From assembly GCA_014281115.1 (NCBI GenBank), contig JACONQ010000021.1, positions 248,001 through 312,000 on the forward strand: a DNA stretch of 64,000 bases, given 5' to 3'. The DNA is from Laburnicola sp. R22_1 (taxonomy: Eukaryota; Ascomycota; Dothideomycetes; Pleosporales; Didymosphaeriaceae). Both the position numbers and the translations under genes were made by a program. Of the stretch, positions 1 to 9,923 are shown piece after piece (within the stretch, counting starts at the first letter, position 1; each line of letters begins with the position of its first letter). The notes beneath the pieces were generated by a model. The model had not been told where the DNA came from and ran no database searches. It saw nothing but the letters and a program-made list of their open reading frames with translations.

Positions 1-545
1 TTCTTCTCCCACATTCGTCGGCTGAATATTCTCTTTGATCTGCCAACAACACCGATTATAAAGCCTTTCTCATCCATATTGTAGGTATGACGAGGATCTA
101 TTTGATATTGATTGATCTTGTCATGTAGGAGCTGAAAGTAGAGGCGATATTTATCCCCTGAATCAGCTTTGTGGCGATTGCTGTCCATGCCGACTGTCCA
201 TTGCGAGATAAGATGAATGCTGTGTCGGTTGATAAAGCGGGTAACCCAGCTCTCGCTGACTGCCTCCTTGGCTACTGTAGAGGCGAAATTTCGTACCATC
301 TCCCTAGTAGGTGGTATATGTCTCTCTGTGAGTCCTTTGATATATTTTACAAGCTCCTGCTCTTGCTGTGGGTTGAGTTTCTGCTGGTTGATGTTCTTGG
401 CTTCATTTGGTGCCTGAACGCGCTTGTGTCTTCGGGATAACGTAGTTCGATCTACACCGTAGGTGGCAGCAATATTTCTGTACGAAAATGATTCCCCTGG
501 ATTTAAAGATTCAATAGCTGCAATCGCATCCTCGATTGCCCCCAT
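1..545 (-). CDS. Pogo/Fot1-like transposase, N-terminal part (Pogo-A), runs off left edge
   Basis: This frame is open for 181 codons from an ATG at 545 down to the window edge, with no stop, so the gene continues outside. The protein starts MGAIEDAIAAIES, followed by a psq/CENP-B-type helix-turn-helix (FSYRNIAATYGVDRTTLSRR, about residues 20-40) and a second DNA-binding segment (RHIPPTREMVRNFAS, WVTRFINRH). Near residue 163 it reaches the first catalytic Asp of the DDE domain in HTYNMDEKGF. Such transposases bind the terminal repeats and cut and paste the element into TA sites. Unlike every other transposase here it has no stops and keeps normal CpA content, so it looks young or unaffected by RIP. 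The plus-strand frame at 171-440 is its antisense shadow. Catalytic residues 2 and 3 lie outside the window. Confidence 0.88.
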   Translation of the reverse strand, partial: MGAIEDAIAAIESLNPGESFSYRNIAATYGVDRTTLSRRHKRVQAPNEAKNINQQKLNPQQEQELVKYIKGLTERHIPPTREMVRNFASTVAKEAVSESWVTRFINRHSIHLISQWTVGMDSNRHKADSGDKYRLYFQLLHDKINQYQIDPRHTYNMDEKGFIIGVVGRSKRIFSRRMWEK

Positions 546-644
546 ATTGGTGGAGTTATGACGCGTCAAATTCAGGCGATTATTTAGCGTTTTGGTGTTG
601 GGTGGCTCGGCACGCGAAGTGGCTCGGCACGCGCACAGACACGT
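1..644 (-). mobile_element. Pogo-A DNA transposon, 5' part
   Basis: The 5' terminus reads (minus strand) ACGTGTCTGTGCGCGTGCCG and ends at 644, followed by TA at 645-646. The same terminal sequence occurs on Pogo-P2 (60020-62100). About 100 bp of GC-rich leader, including a 13-bp repeated motif (gtggctcggcacgcg, twice around 606-632), separates the end from the transposase ATG. The other terminus is outside the window. Confidence 0.8.
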
Positions 645-646
645 TA

Positions 647-694
647 CTGTGTCCGTGCACTCAACGCCCGGATTCAGTCAACGCCCCGCTGAAC
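647..694 (+). repeat. Left TIR of Pogo-B
   Basis: This 48-bp sequence is the perfect reverse complement of 2710-2757 and starts directly after the TA at 645-646. Confidence 0.95.
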
Positions 695-735
695 GCAAAC
701 CACCCCAAATTTCAACACGCCATAACGCCACTAAT

Positions 736-2605
736 ATGAGCTCAATTGAGGCTGCAATTAAAGAAATAGAATCGCTAAGGTTAGAAGAATCTTTCTCTTA
801 TACTAAGATCGCTAGCAAGCATGGCGTTGATCGAAGTACGCTGTCGCGAAGGCACCAAGCGATTCAAACGACGCGTGCAACTGCGGGGTTTAACCGACAG
901 AAACTCAGTCCCTAACAAGAGCAGGAGCTTGTACAATACATTGAAGGGCTTACAGCGCGTCACTTGCCACCCACAAGAGAGATGATACGAAATTTCGCGT
1001 CAACAATAGCCAAGGAGCTAGTGAGCGAGAGCTGGGTTACTCGCTTCATTAACCGACACAACATCCATCTGATCTCTTGATGGGCAGCTGGTATGGACAG
1101 CAATCGCCACCAAGCCGACTCAGGGGATAAATACAGCCTGTATTTCGATCTCCTGGGTGCCAAAATCAAGGAATATGACATCGAGCCTCGTCACACGTAT
1201 AATATGGATGAAAAAGGCTTCTTAATTGGTATCACTAGCCGATCAAAACGAGTGTTTAGCAGACGAATATAGGAGAATAAGGAGGTTATAGCATCTCTCT
1301 AAGATGGCTCTTGTGAATGGATTACCCTCCTAGCGTGTGTTTGCGCTGATAGATCAGCCTTGCCGCCAAGCCTCATCTATTAGGCTACCAACAAGGCTAT
1401 ACAATTAAGCTGGGTAGAGGATATTAAGGCAGGAGAGCACTTAGTACACATTTCCTCGTCGCCTTCAGGCTGGATAAACAACGATATTGGCCTTGCCTGG
1501 CTTGAACAGGTGTTTGATCGCTACACCAAGGCAAAAGCTCGACGGTCTTACCAGTTACTCATCCTTGATGGCTATGGATCTCACGTTACTATGGATTTTA
1601 TCGACTATTGCGACCGTAACAGGATACTCCTAGCCATCTTCCCCCTTATTCAACCCACACGCTTCAGCCACTTAATGTGGTTCTATTTAAGCCTCTATCA
1701 ACTGCGTACTCAAAGGAGCTATCAGATCACCTCCACCAGAGCCAGGGACTCCTCCCTATTAAGAAAGGGGACTTCTTCCCTCTATTCTGGGAGGCCTGGA
1801 CGAGCTCTTTTAAGGAGGAGACGATACTTAAGTCTTTTAAAGCAACAGGCATATCACCATTCAACCCAGAGGTTATACTCAAAAGGTTCACCAACACTAC
1901 CCTAGATAAGCAGGAATCGCGAGAGAGCTCTACGTCAGTACTCAGCGGATCTAACTGGCGTAAACTAGACCGCCTTGTACGATCCGCAGTAGAAGATCAG
2001 AGTAGTAAGGACGCGCAGAAGCTTAGCCGCTCACTCCACCACATCTCAGTTCAAAATGAGTTACTTCACCATAAGATTGCTGGGTTAAGAGAGGCTCTTA
2101 CTACGAAAAAGAAGCACAAGAAGAAGGGAAAACCTCTAGATCTGCAACAACGTCAAGAGTACTATAGGGGGCGGTTTTCTGGTCACTAAGGAAGGTTAGG
2201 GAGGCTCGCGTACGTTAGTCTGTAAAGGAACAAGAGGAGAAGGAGCAGAAGCTTCAAAAAGCTGAGAAGGCTGAGTTGAAGAAGGCAGCTAAGCTATACA
2301 AGGAGAAAATTGCAGAGGAGAAGCGTGTGGCGAGGGAGGCAGCTAAGGTAGCTAAGGAGAAGGAGAAGGCTGAGAAGGCAGCAGAGCGTGCTCGCTAGAG
2401 AGAAGCTCGCGACGATGCAAAAGCTCTACAATCTACCTAAAAGGGTAAGAGAAAGGCCTCGCAGCTATCTATACAGAGCAACAAGCGTCAGAAACGCGTA
2501 GTTAATACTATAACTACTTAGGAGGCTTCAGGTGCCGCATCAGCAGCTCCACCTAAGACTACGCGGCACGGCCGCAACGTTAAGCTTCCAAGTAAATATA
2601 AGTAG
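736..2605 (+). pseudogene. Pogo-like DDE transposase pseudogene (Pogo-B)
   Basis: The frame starts at ATG 736 (MSSIEAAIKEIESL) and reads through a psq helix-turn-helix (FSYTKIASKHGVDRSTLSRR), the CENP-B-like segment, and the DDE core: HTYNMDEKGFLIG around 1195-1230 (first Asp) and LLILDGYGSHVT around 1555-1590 (second Asp). Stops interrupt at about 913, 1078, 1270, 1300 and 1381; several fit C-to-T change of CAA/CAG. A one-base loss in a C run near 1640-1650 shifts the frame, which continues as THTLQPLNVVLFKPL. The third acidic position is Asn (1674-1676) where QPLD is usual. The C-terminus is a Lys/Glu/Ala-rich, probably coiled-coil segment (about 2220-2400), ending in a basic tail at the TAG of 2603-2605. 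It is inactive as read. Confidence 0.88.
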
Positions 2606-2709
2606 CATAGGTGAATCGCAAGCATTAAAATAGTACTCTACTACAAAATCTCGTAATAATAGCGATTTTGTGTGGCTCTGCAGCCTTATTTTAGTTAAGC
2701 TGCTATGGT

Positions 2710-2757
2710 GTTCAGCGGGGCGTTGACTGAATCCGGGCGTTGAGTGCACGGACACAG
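2710..2757 (-). repeat. Right TIR of Pogo-B
   Basis: Perfect inverted partner of 647-694, followed by TA at 2758-2759. The short frame at 2540-2755 (minus) merely reads through this TIR and the element's tail. Confidence 0.95.
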
Positions 2758-3185
2758 TAGTACATATAAAAACTATTAAAAATAGTAAAATATACAGTGG
2801 GGTGACAAAAAAACCAATGTTTTTTTAACTCTTTTTAAAGCTTATAACTTTTTATTTAACTAATTATTAAAATTTTAATTTTTATATATTATAGAGAGAA
2901 TATAGTAGTCTTAGGTAATCTATTAAAATTTTGCTTAGTAATTATAAACTAGGTATATAGAGGAACCTAAATATAGGAGTTTTAAAACCTCTATTTTAAA
3001 ACCCCTATAACTTTTTTTTGACGTATAAAAAAGGTAATTTTTATATATATAAATACTATAGTTTAGCATAGTATTATATTACATTTTTAGTGTAGGTTGT
3101 CTTTCTAAATATCTTTTTATCTAAGGTTTTTTTCCTACTAAAAGTATACTTAAAAAACTAAAGAAATACTATTTTTAAAACTATA

Positions 3186-5037
3186 ACGTGTTTATAAGTG
3201 AGCGGCGCATATAAGCGAGCGGCGCACCCTACTAAGTCTCTTAGCCTTTTGCAGCGTATAAATTCATAACGCATTAATATTCTATTAATATAATAGCTAT
3301 CCTAAATTAAGCAGTATCTAGAGAAGCCTTCTTGCACGTACGTAAGTTGTGCCCAGGCTCCCCTGCAGCGCGTGCAGCGCGCTGAAGCCTGCTGGCTCAC
3401 ACCTAACTACGCCTGGCTATACCGCGTTTCTCTCTCTAGTTGCTGCTTAACAGCCTTTTAAGCAATAATTTCCTCTCCCTCTGCCTTTAATAGGGTGCCT
3501 CGCTTCTAAATCCGCTTCTTTTTACGCTGTTTACGCGTTATAGCTGCCTTATTTGCTCTTTGTAGACTAGCTATCTTATTGCGCATAAGCACTATTAAAT
3601 GCGCCATTCTCTTAGCCCCTCTTATAAGCCAATTAAGCGACTGGATAACTAATATAGGAGAGGATCTTTAATACCTTTAGATCCGCTCACGAACTAGAGT
3701 TGACTAAGCGCCTAGCTCGCGCGCGTTGCTTAGTGTTGCAGACTCCTATAGGGCCTCTAGTAGGGCTGCTAGCGACGGCGTACGAAGCTTTATATTAAGC
3801 TTTAATATTACCGCCTCTAGATTGTGTGGGACTAGCCCAGCGCCTTAAAAGCTTGCGCAGATATTCTCCTTTGTAATTAACTAGTTGTAGGCGGCGCAGA
3901 AGGCTAGTAGGAACTTAAGCTTAGTAATATGGTTAATATGGTCGCGTATTAGGCCCTTAACCTGGCGCCTGTACGCCCGCTTTAATGGCGAGAAACAGCC
4001 CACGTTAAGTAGCTGTAGGAGGTGTGACAAATGTGGTGGCATGCATAGAGTATAGATCTTGTTCTCCCTATAGATCTCTTAGAATTTGAGCAAGTTGTGG
4101 CTCTTATGGCTGTTAAGTATTAGGAGCTAACGCGCGCCTACTCTACGCTCTACTATATACTTAATAAAATGCTATAGCCAGGCAACACTAAGCTTGTTTG
4201 TAGTCCAGCCATTGTCGCTAAGACTAATAGCCTAGTTACCTAGTATATCGTTGCCCTTGTACTAGGCAGAGAGGTGGTACTGGCCAGCAAAGATAATAAA
4301 GGGCAGAATTGCCCACCTAGCAGCGTTAATTCCGTGAATCGCTGTCACCCACTCGCGATTGCCTGGCTGGATCGCTTTTGGCTAGCCACGCCTCTCTAAG
4401 CTAGTAACGACTAGCTGGGAGGATATTTTACCCATTAGAAAGCCAGTCTTGTCAAAGTTAAAGGTGTCCTTATTATAGATACTGTAGGTGGCCTTTGTGC
4501 GTGCTACTAGCTCAAACCAGGTCTGTATAGCTATTGGGTCCTCGCAGAGGGCTCGCTGTCGATTGTAGGGTTGATTAAATCGCGTTGTAAGGCTGTCTGT
4601 TCGCTTAACAAAGTTCCTAGGCCATAGCTAGCCAACATAGCCTGCGCTGCGCTTAGTGAGCAGCTTATTCGCCATATCTTGTACAGCACCTAGAGTGGGC
4701 GCAAATTCTCGCGAATCTAGGTTAAGTATGTGCTTAACAATCACCTCCTCTTCTAGCTTAGTAAGCTTCTTTAATTTAGGCTCATAGTCGCGTCGCGTAG
4801 CGATTCCTGCGCGTTGGCGCTGAAGCGTAGTTTTAGGGATGCTGTACATAGTAGCAGCGCGTCGTCTACTCTGAATTTGATTTTGTTTGATAGCTGAGAT
4901 AGCTAGAAAGATATTTGCCTTATTATAGGGCAATTAAATAAGCGTTGGTGGAGCCATTGTAGTTGATAGGTAACACGTCGCAAAAAGTTAGTAGGGTGCG
5001 CCGCTCGCTTATATGCGCCGCTCACTTATAAACACGT
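3186..5037 (-). mobile_element. Pogo-D DNA transposon nested in MITE-1
   Basis: 1,852 bp with perfect 50-bp TIRs (ACGTGTTTATAAGTGAGCGG..., ending CACCCTACTAA) and TA on both sides (3184-3185, 5038-5039). Each TIR holds a repeated core (AGCGGCGCA, twice, about 20 bp apart), probably transposase binding sites. Its insertion post-dates MITE-1. Confidence 0.93.
3307..4957 (-). pseudogene. Pogo-like DDE transposase pseudogene (Pogo-D)
   Basis: Reads from ATG 4957 (MAPPTLI, then a stop) through an HTH (RRAATMYSIPKTTLQRQ) and the CENP-B-like segment (VKHILNLDSREFAPTLGAVQ; longest open piece 4628-4933). The DDE core is recognisable: TFNFDKTGFLMG keeps the first Asp, the second site reads LLILNSHKSHN (Asn for Asp), and the third reads LLNVGCFSPLK (Asn, codon 4004-4006). 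Both changes are G-to-A on the coding strand in TpG context, as RIP would produce. The C-terminus retains half of a CCHC-type knuckle (GEPGHNLRTCKK), whose first two Cys are lost, and ends at TAA 3307-3309. There are many further stops. Confidence 0.85.
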
Positions 5038-5643
5038 TAGCTATTAAGCTATAAACTTTTCTATAGTTAGGGTACCTAGTAAATAACCTTATATTAAAGT
5101 TATAGACTATAGGATTACGTAATAGAAAAGTTATAGGGCCTTAAACTATATAAAAATTAAAGTTTAAATAATATATTAAAAATAACTTTAATACTATAAT
5201 TTTTCTACATTTATAAAGTTTATTAGCCTTTTGGCTATTAGGTAATACTATTTATACTTAATTAAATTATAAAATAAAAATTATATAGCTAAAAATAGAA
5301 AAAGTAAATAATTAAACATTAAAAGTAATTTTAGAAAATAACCTATACTAAAAATTTATATATAGATAGATTTTATTAATAGCTAGACTATATTAAAATA
5401 AATAGATTTTATACCCTAGTAAAAAAGTTTTTAAATTTTAATTTTTGCTTTTTGAAATCCTTATATTTAAGGCTAAAAATCTCTTTTACACTAATTAGTT
5501 AGCATTACATAAGTATACCTTATTAAACTTACTAATTTTCTCTATTATATATAAAAAATCTATAATTTTATTATTATTAAATAGGTAAGTTATTACATTT
5601 AAAAAAGGATATGAAAAAAATTAGTTTTTTTGTCACCCCACTG

Positions 5644-5831
5644 TATACTATAACTATACTATAGTAAAATAGCAAAATAAGGATTTATAGTATACTAAGA
5701 TAAAGGTAAATAAAGTAGTATAGCCTATATATACTATATATAGTATCTATATAATATTATATAATTAATTATAGCTAGGCCTATAGTATAAGCTACTATA
5801 GAGCTATACTATAGTATAAAATGTATATAAA
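5644..5831. other. AT-rich stretch, nothing recognised
   Basis: TA-rich sequence (repeated ctatac/tatag words) between MITE-1 and the GC-richer debris. No coding sign, TIR or tandem array was seen. Confidence 0.5.
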
Positions 5832-5977
5832 CTACGCTACGCTATGATCAAGAAGACTTCGCGCACTCTCGGTACACGGTATAACGCTGTGAGGGAAAGC
5901 AGTGGGTGTGCTAAAGAACGCAGTGAATCAAGTAAAGCAATGAGACTGGTTTGGCGACCGTTCCTACGCTACGCTAT
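5832..5977. repeat. 118-bp GC-normal module flanked by 14-bp direct repeats
   Basis: CTACGCTACGCTAT occurs at 5832-5845 and 5964-5977, enclosing 118 bp of unmutated, GC-normal sequence (5846-5963). The module is open on the minus strand and partly open on the plus strand; no family is recognised. A third, imperfect CTACGCTACG lies at 6043-6052, at the edge of the ankyrin fragment. The direct repeats could be a target duplication or simple repeats of the hexamer CTACGC. Confidence 0.55.
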
Positions 5978-6052
5978 AGCTTAGGGTAAAGCTTAGTACG
6001 TATGGCCTATATAAGCCCTACGGGCTGTAATTGTACGCCGTACTACGCTACG

Positions 6053-6625
6053 TTAGAAGCCCTGACCAGCATCCAGAAGTAGTCGGACTAGAACTGGAAA
6101 TTTGCGGACCGCCAAATGAAGAGCAGTGGTCCCAAAGTGAGTCCGCATATTCACATCCGCTCCCTTCTGGACTAATAGTGTGAACACCTCCTGCCATTCT
6201 TCCGTGTTGAGACTTTTGCTGTGGCTCCGATATGAACCTTTGCACAAGATATGCAAAGCATTGTAGCCTCTGGATTCTTCTTCCATGTTATCAAATTCCA
6301 GGCGCCCACCCTCAGAAAATATCGCAGGATTGGCTCCGGCCTCGAGGAGGGCTACGATGGTATCACGATTGGAGGACAGGCATGCCGCCACTAGTGCGGT
6401 TTGCCCCCGTACTGCAGCGTTCACCTGTACACCCGGATGCTGTAGGATACGATGGACGAGCTTTGCGCGGCCTTTCTCGGCGGACCACACCAATGCATGG
6501 TGGACGGTGTCCAGATCCTGGAGAAATGGCATGAAGGCATTGAGAGTTTCTAGGTGGCCGTTATGCCAGGCGTACTATCCGATATCAGTGTTGGAAGGTG
6601 CTCTGCACCACCTGGCAGGCGTCAT
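6053..6625 (-). pseudogene. Ankyrin-repeat protein gene fragment
   Basis: The 159-codon open part (6532-6053) reads as ankyrin repeats: LVHRILQHPGVQVNAAVRGQ, TALVAACLSSNRDTIVALLE, then NALHILCKGSYR and TALHLAVRKFPVLVRLLLDA. The same frame extends upstream across one in-frame TAG into DIG(stop)YAWHNGHLETLNAFM, again an ankyrin helix pair, with a possible ATG at 6625. It stops by running into the CTACGCTACG motif next to 6053, so the 3' end is a junction rather than a natural C-terminus. Base composition is normal and free of RIP, as expected for a single-copy host gene piece. Ankyrin repeats mediate protein binding; which parent gene this came from (for example a NACHT- or F-box-ankyrin protein) cannot be told. 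Confidence 0.75.
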
Positions 6626-6659
6626 TGTTTACACGCTATTATGTAATAGCGCTATATAG

Positions 6660-9650
6660 CAGGCCTTCTAGTAGCTTAATCTATTAATATTATATTCTAC
6701 GTTCTTTAGGTTATAAGCCTAGCAATTCTACTATACTATTATTATAGTAATTTAATTATTTTTTAATTATTTCTTAACTACCCTATATATTACTATATGC
6801 TTAACTACTACTATATCTACTACTATAGTTTTACCAGTTATTCTACTACTTTATAAAATTTTACTACTATTAATAGCTACTATCTAGTACTACTTTTAGT
6901 AGTATTATCTACCTATATACCTAGTATTAGTAAGATTATTATATTATAGCTTTAATATTTTAGTTTAAGCTTAATTCTTTATTACTTTCTAAGCTATTTA
7001 TCTAAAATAATAATTTTTTTAAATACTAGTTTATATAGTAAATTGCATTTAGGTATATAAGCCTATTATTTTAAAAAAGAAAACTTGCCCTGTAGTAGCT
7101 TCTTTAGCAACTAAGAAAAACACTACTACTATTAATACTTAGAATACTAATAATAATAAAGTAATAGTAATAATTCTTTTCTTAGTTTATAATAACCTTA
7201 CTATAGCTATTACTAACTATAAAATATCTTCTACTACCTAAAAATACCTTTTAAATTAGTTTAACTATAATACTAGTAATTTTTTTATTTTACTATTTTA
7301 CTATTTTATAGCTTTATAAATCTATACTATAAAAATAGAAATAACTTTTATATTTATTTAAATAAATTCTACTAATAGTAAATATAAATTACAAAACGCA
7401 TAGCCTTCTCCATATAGTTTATTACTATTACTATAAGGATAATATTCAAGTTAAATAAAGTTAAAGGCTTTTTTCCTTACTATCTTATCTAATATAATAA
7501 ATAATATAATTAATACTTTATTAACTAGAAATCTTACTAAATTATAGAATATTAAACTTAAAATACTAAATATTTCTAAACAGTTCTTACTAAATAGTAA
7601 TACTTTATTACTAATATATTCTATCTACTAGATTACTATATACTTTACTTAATATAAAGAATTATAGGTAAAATATACCTAGTACTATAAGTATAATTTA
7701 ATTTTTATTAGTTATATTTATATTAACTATAATAAGCTTTAGAAATATAAGTAAACTTAGTAAAAGAAGTTAGTATAGTAGCTAAAGAAGACTATACTAA
7801 AAAGGTAAAGAAATAAAAGGCTAATAATACTACTACTATAAAGTTTAAATTTAAAAATAATAATAGTAGCACTAATATTATAGCTTTTTCTACTCTATAT
7901 ATTAATCTAACCTTATTATTTGTAAGGGCGCCACTAGGACGCCTAATAGTTAATAAGGCAGAATAGGATAATATTAGAAGGTAAGTAGTAATAAGACAAA
8001 TTGCTACCCGCTCTTATCTAAAGTAAGGATTTTTTTATCTAAACCTCTACTAGGCCTAAAGAAGGCATAAGACTCTATTAGGCTAGTTAAGTAATAAGAA
8101 GACCTTATAGTATCCCTCTTCTAGGATTAACCTAACCTAGGTTGCCCTAGGAGATTAAAATATATAATATCCTATTATCTCTACTTAAAAAATAAATAAT
8201 TGCTAGTCTTATAACTATATAGTAATAATTATTATTATATTAGGCGCTATTACGCTATTAAGGTGCTTTAGGGCACTTAACTAATTTAGGAGCTAAAGAT
8301 ACTATTAAGCAAGACTTAGCATAGTTATTTTAGTTTTTGCCTGCCTTTATACTACCTTTGCTCTTATGCCTTTACTAGTTAATTTAGTATATACTATCCT
8401 ACTCTTATTATCCTAATACGTCCTAATATTCTTCTTTATAGTATAATAGCCCTTAAGAAGAAACTTGCTATATAGTAGGTAGAGTTAGCTTATAACTAAT
8501 CTACGAGCGCAAATTTATATATTTGTTGCGTTAAACTTATTTATAAAAGAGATCTTTTATATACTTATTATTTCCTAGATATAAAGCTTATCCTATTAAT
8601 CTAAATTAATAAAGTGCAGCTGTCTAGATGTAGAGATTACTTAATTTAGAATAAATATTATCTAATAGTAATATATGCCTATATTAGACGCTATTATACT
8701 ACTAACTAAGATAATATAGTGTCGTATTAACTTTAACACTAAGCTTAACTGTCTTATAACTACTTAGGTTATTCTCTATAGTAGTAATTTTAATAAGAAT
8801 AAGGAACGCGTCTATAAAGGCGCTAAGAGGCTTATAAACTATATTAAGTAGGTGTAGTTATTCTTATAGCGCTTTCTATTAACTAATTACTTTTTAGCTT
8901 ATTTAAGCCCTACGCTTAGAATTTATGCGTTTATAATAGTAGTAATATCTATAGATCTACTTATTACTTTACTAAGAAGCGTGCTTAGACTAATATAAAG
9001 CGTAAGATAAAGTAATATTATTATAAAAAGGCAATTAACTGCGCTACTTATAAGGGTAGAACTTCTAAGTGTAATAAGGCCTATAATTCCGCTCTTTATC
9101 TTATTATATTATATACTAACGTAATTATAAAATAAATATAGGCTTATATATTATTAAGAGTACTAGAGTAATAGTAAAAGCCCTACTTATAGTTTTAGTT
9201 GCAAATAGTGCCTTTCTAGTTTCTTAGTAGTGCTTTTAGCCCCTTTAGGGGCCTTAAGCTAATATATACGTGTAAGGAGGACCTCTAGGGCTATTATATT
9301 TTAGGGTCTCTAGGAATAATAGCTCCTATAATATTAAAGTCTATTAGGACTTAGATAGTGTCTTTTAGTGGGCGGCAACGCTCTAAAATATTTTAAATCT
9401 AGGTTTTTAAAATATTCTTTTTTTTAGCTCTAAGTAAAGTGTAATGTGCTCTTATAGTCCTTTATAGTCCTTTTTAACTAACCCCTAGAAATACTATAAT
9501 CTTTTTAAGTTAATATTGCCTTTGTAACACCTTATGCTATTAAAGACCTTTATAATTATAGTAAAAAAACCCTTTATAAAGAAAACATAGGTAAAGGTAG
9601 TAAGTATACTTTTTATAGTAGTTCTCTAACTATATAGTTAACTTAAGTTT
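6660..9650. other. RIP-degraded repeat DNA, unassigned
   Basis: About 3 kb dominated by TpA, with almost no CpA/TpG. A TGTAAGGG-like motif at 7919-7927 resembles the LTR start of the gypsy elements here, and scattered GC-rich words (around 8815-8830, 8960-9060) suggest mutated coding sequence, but no domain could be read. The right end (about 9450-9650) should hold the 3' UTR/LTR of Gypsy-N; no boundary was found. Confidence 0.4.
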
Positions 9651-9769
9651 AACCTCTTATCTATAAACGAAAAGGAAATAAAATTCCCTAAGAAGGTTCT
9701 TTTTCTTTTATCTCTCTTTTGTAGTTATTTAACCTAAATAAGAGCCTTTTTAATATTATCCTAGAACGT

Positions 9770-9922
9770 TTTTTCTTTTTTAGAACTCTTTAATAGTGTT
9801 AGCACTTAGGTTAGTGCCTAGCTTCTATACGTTTTCTTCTTCTAGGTAACTCTTCTATTTAATAAGATATTTCTAGATTCTAACTAATAACTGCCTACTT
9901 TCTAGCACTTTCTCTATATAGT
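9770..9922 (-). pseudogene. Chromodomain remnant of Gypsy-N integrase
   Basis: Read on the minus strand from the Pogo-G junction, the frame gives YIEKVLESRQLLVRI, then KYLIKW-type and SYLEEENVWKLG-like residues with stops at presumed Trp/Gln codons, then NLSANTIKEF. This is the order of a chromodomain at a gypsy integrase C-terminus (VEKIL...YLVKWKGY...TWEP...NL). Such chromodomains bind methylated histone H3 and steer integration to heterochromatin. Pogo-G inserted just upstream of it. Confidence 0.65.
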
Positions 9923-9923
9923 A

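Larger units (their letters stand above)
647..2757 (+). mobile_element. Pogo-B DNA transposon, complete but decayed
   Basis: A 2,111-bp element bounded by perfect 48-bp terminal inverted repeats (647-694 and 2710-2757, beginning CTGTGTCCGTGCACTCAACG) and flanked by TA on both sides (645-646 and 2758-2759), the Tc1/mariner/pogo target. Its left TA is also the right TA of Pogo-A, so one element inserted exactly at the end of the other. It is less RIP-damaged than most of the window. Confidence 0.93.
2795..5643. mobile_element. MITE-1 (about 1 kb), split by Pogo-D
   Basis: The ends CAGTGGGGTGACAAAAAAAC (2795) and its inverse (to 5643) are flanked by TA. Removing the nested Pogo-D (3186-5037) and one TA leaves about 995 bp of non-coding AT-rich DNA that matches, in inverse orientation, the uninterrupted copy at 25525-26497 (973 bp). 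It has no transposase and fits a miniature inverted-repeat element. The first 10 bp of its TIR equal those of the Tc1-like element at 36382-41609. Confidence 0.87.

Noticed and set aside
171..440. Plus-strand open frames over Pogo-A (171-440, 217-417, 536-739)
   Set aside because: They are antisense or off-frame shadows of the minus-strand transposase and terminus, which match the pogo family.
6232..6659. Plus-strand frames over the ankyrin fragment (6232-6534, 6285-6659)
   Set aside because: They overlap the minus-strand frame that has clear ankyrin repeats and show no motif of their own.
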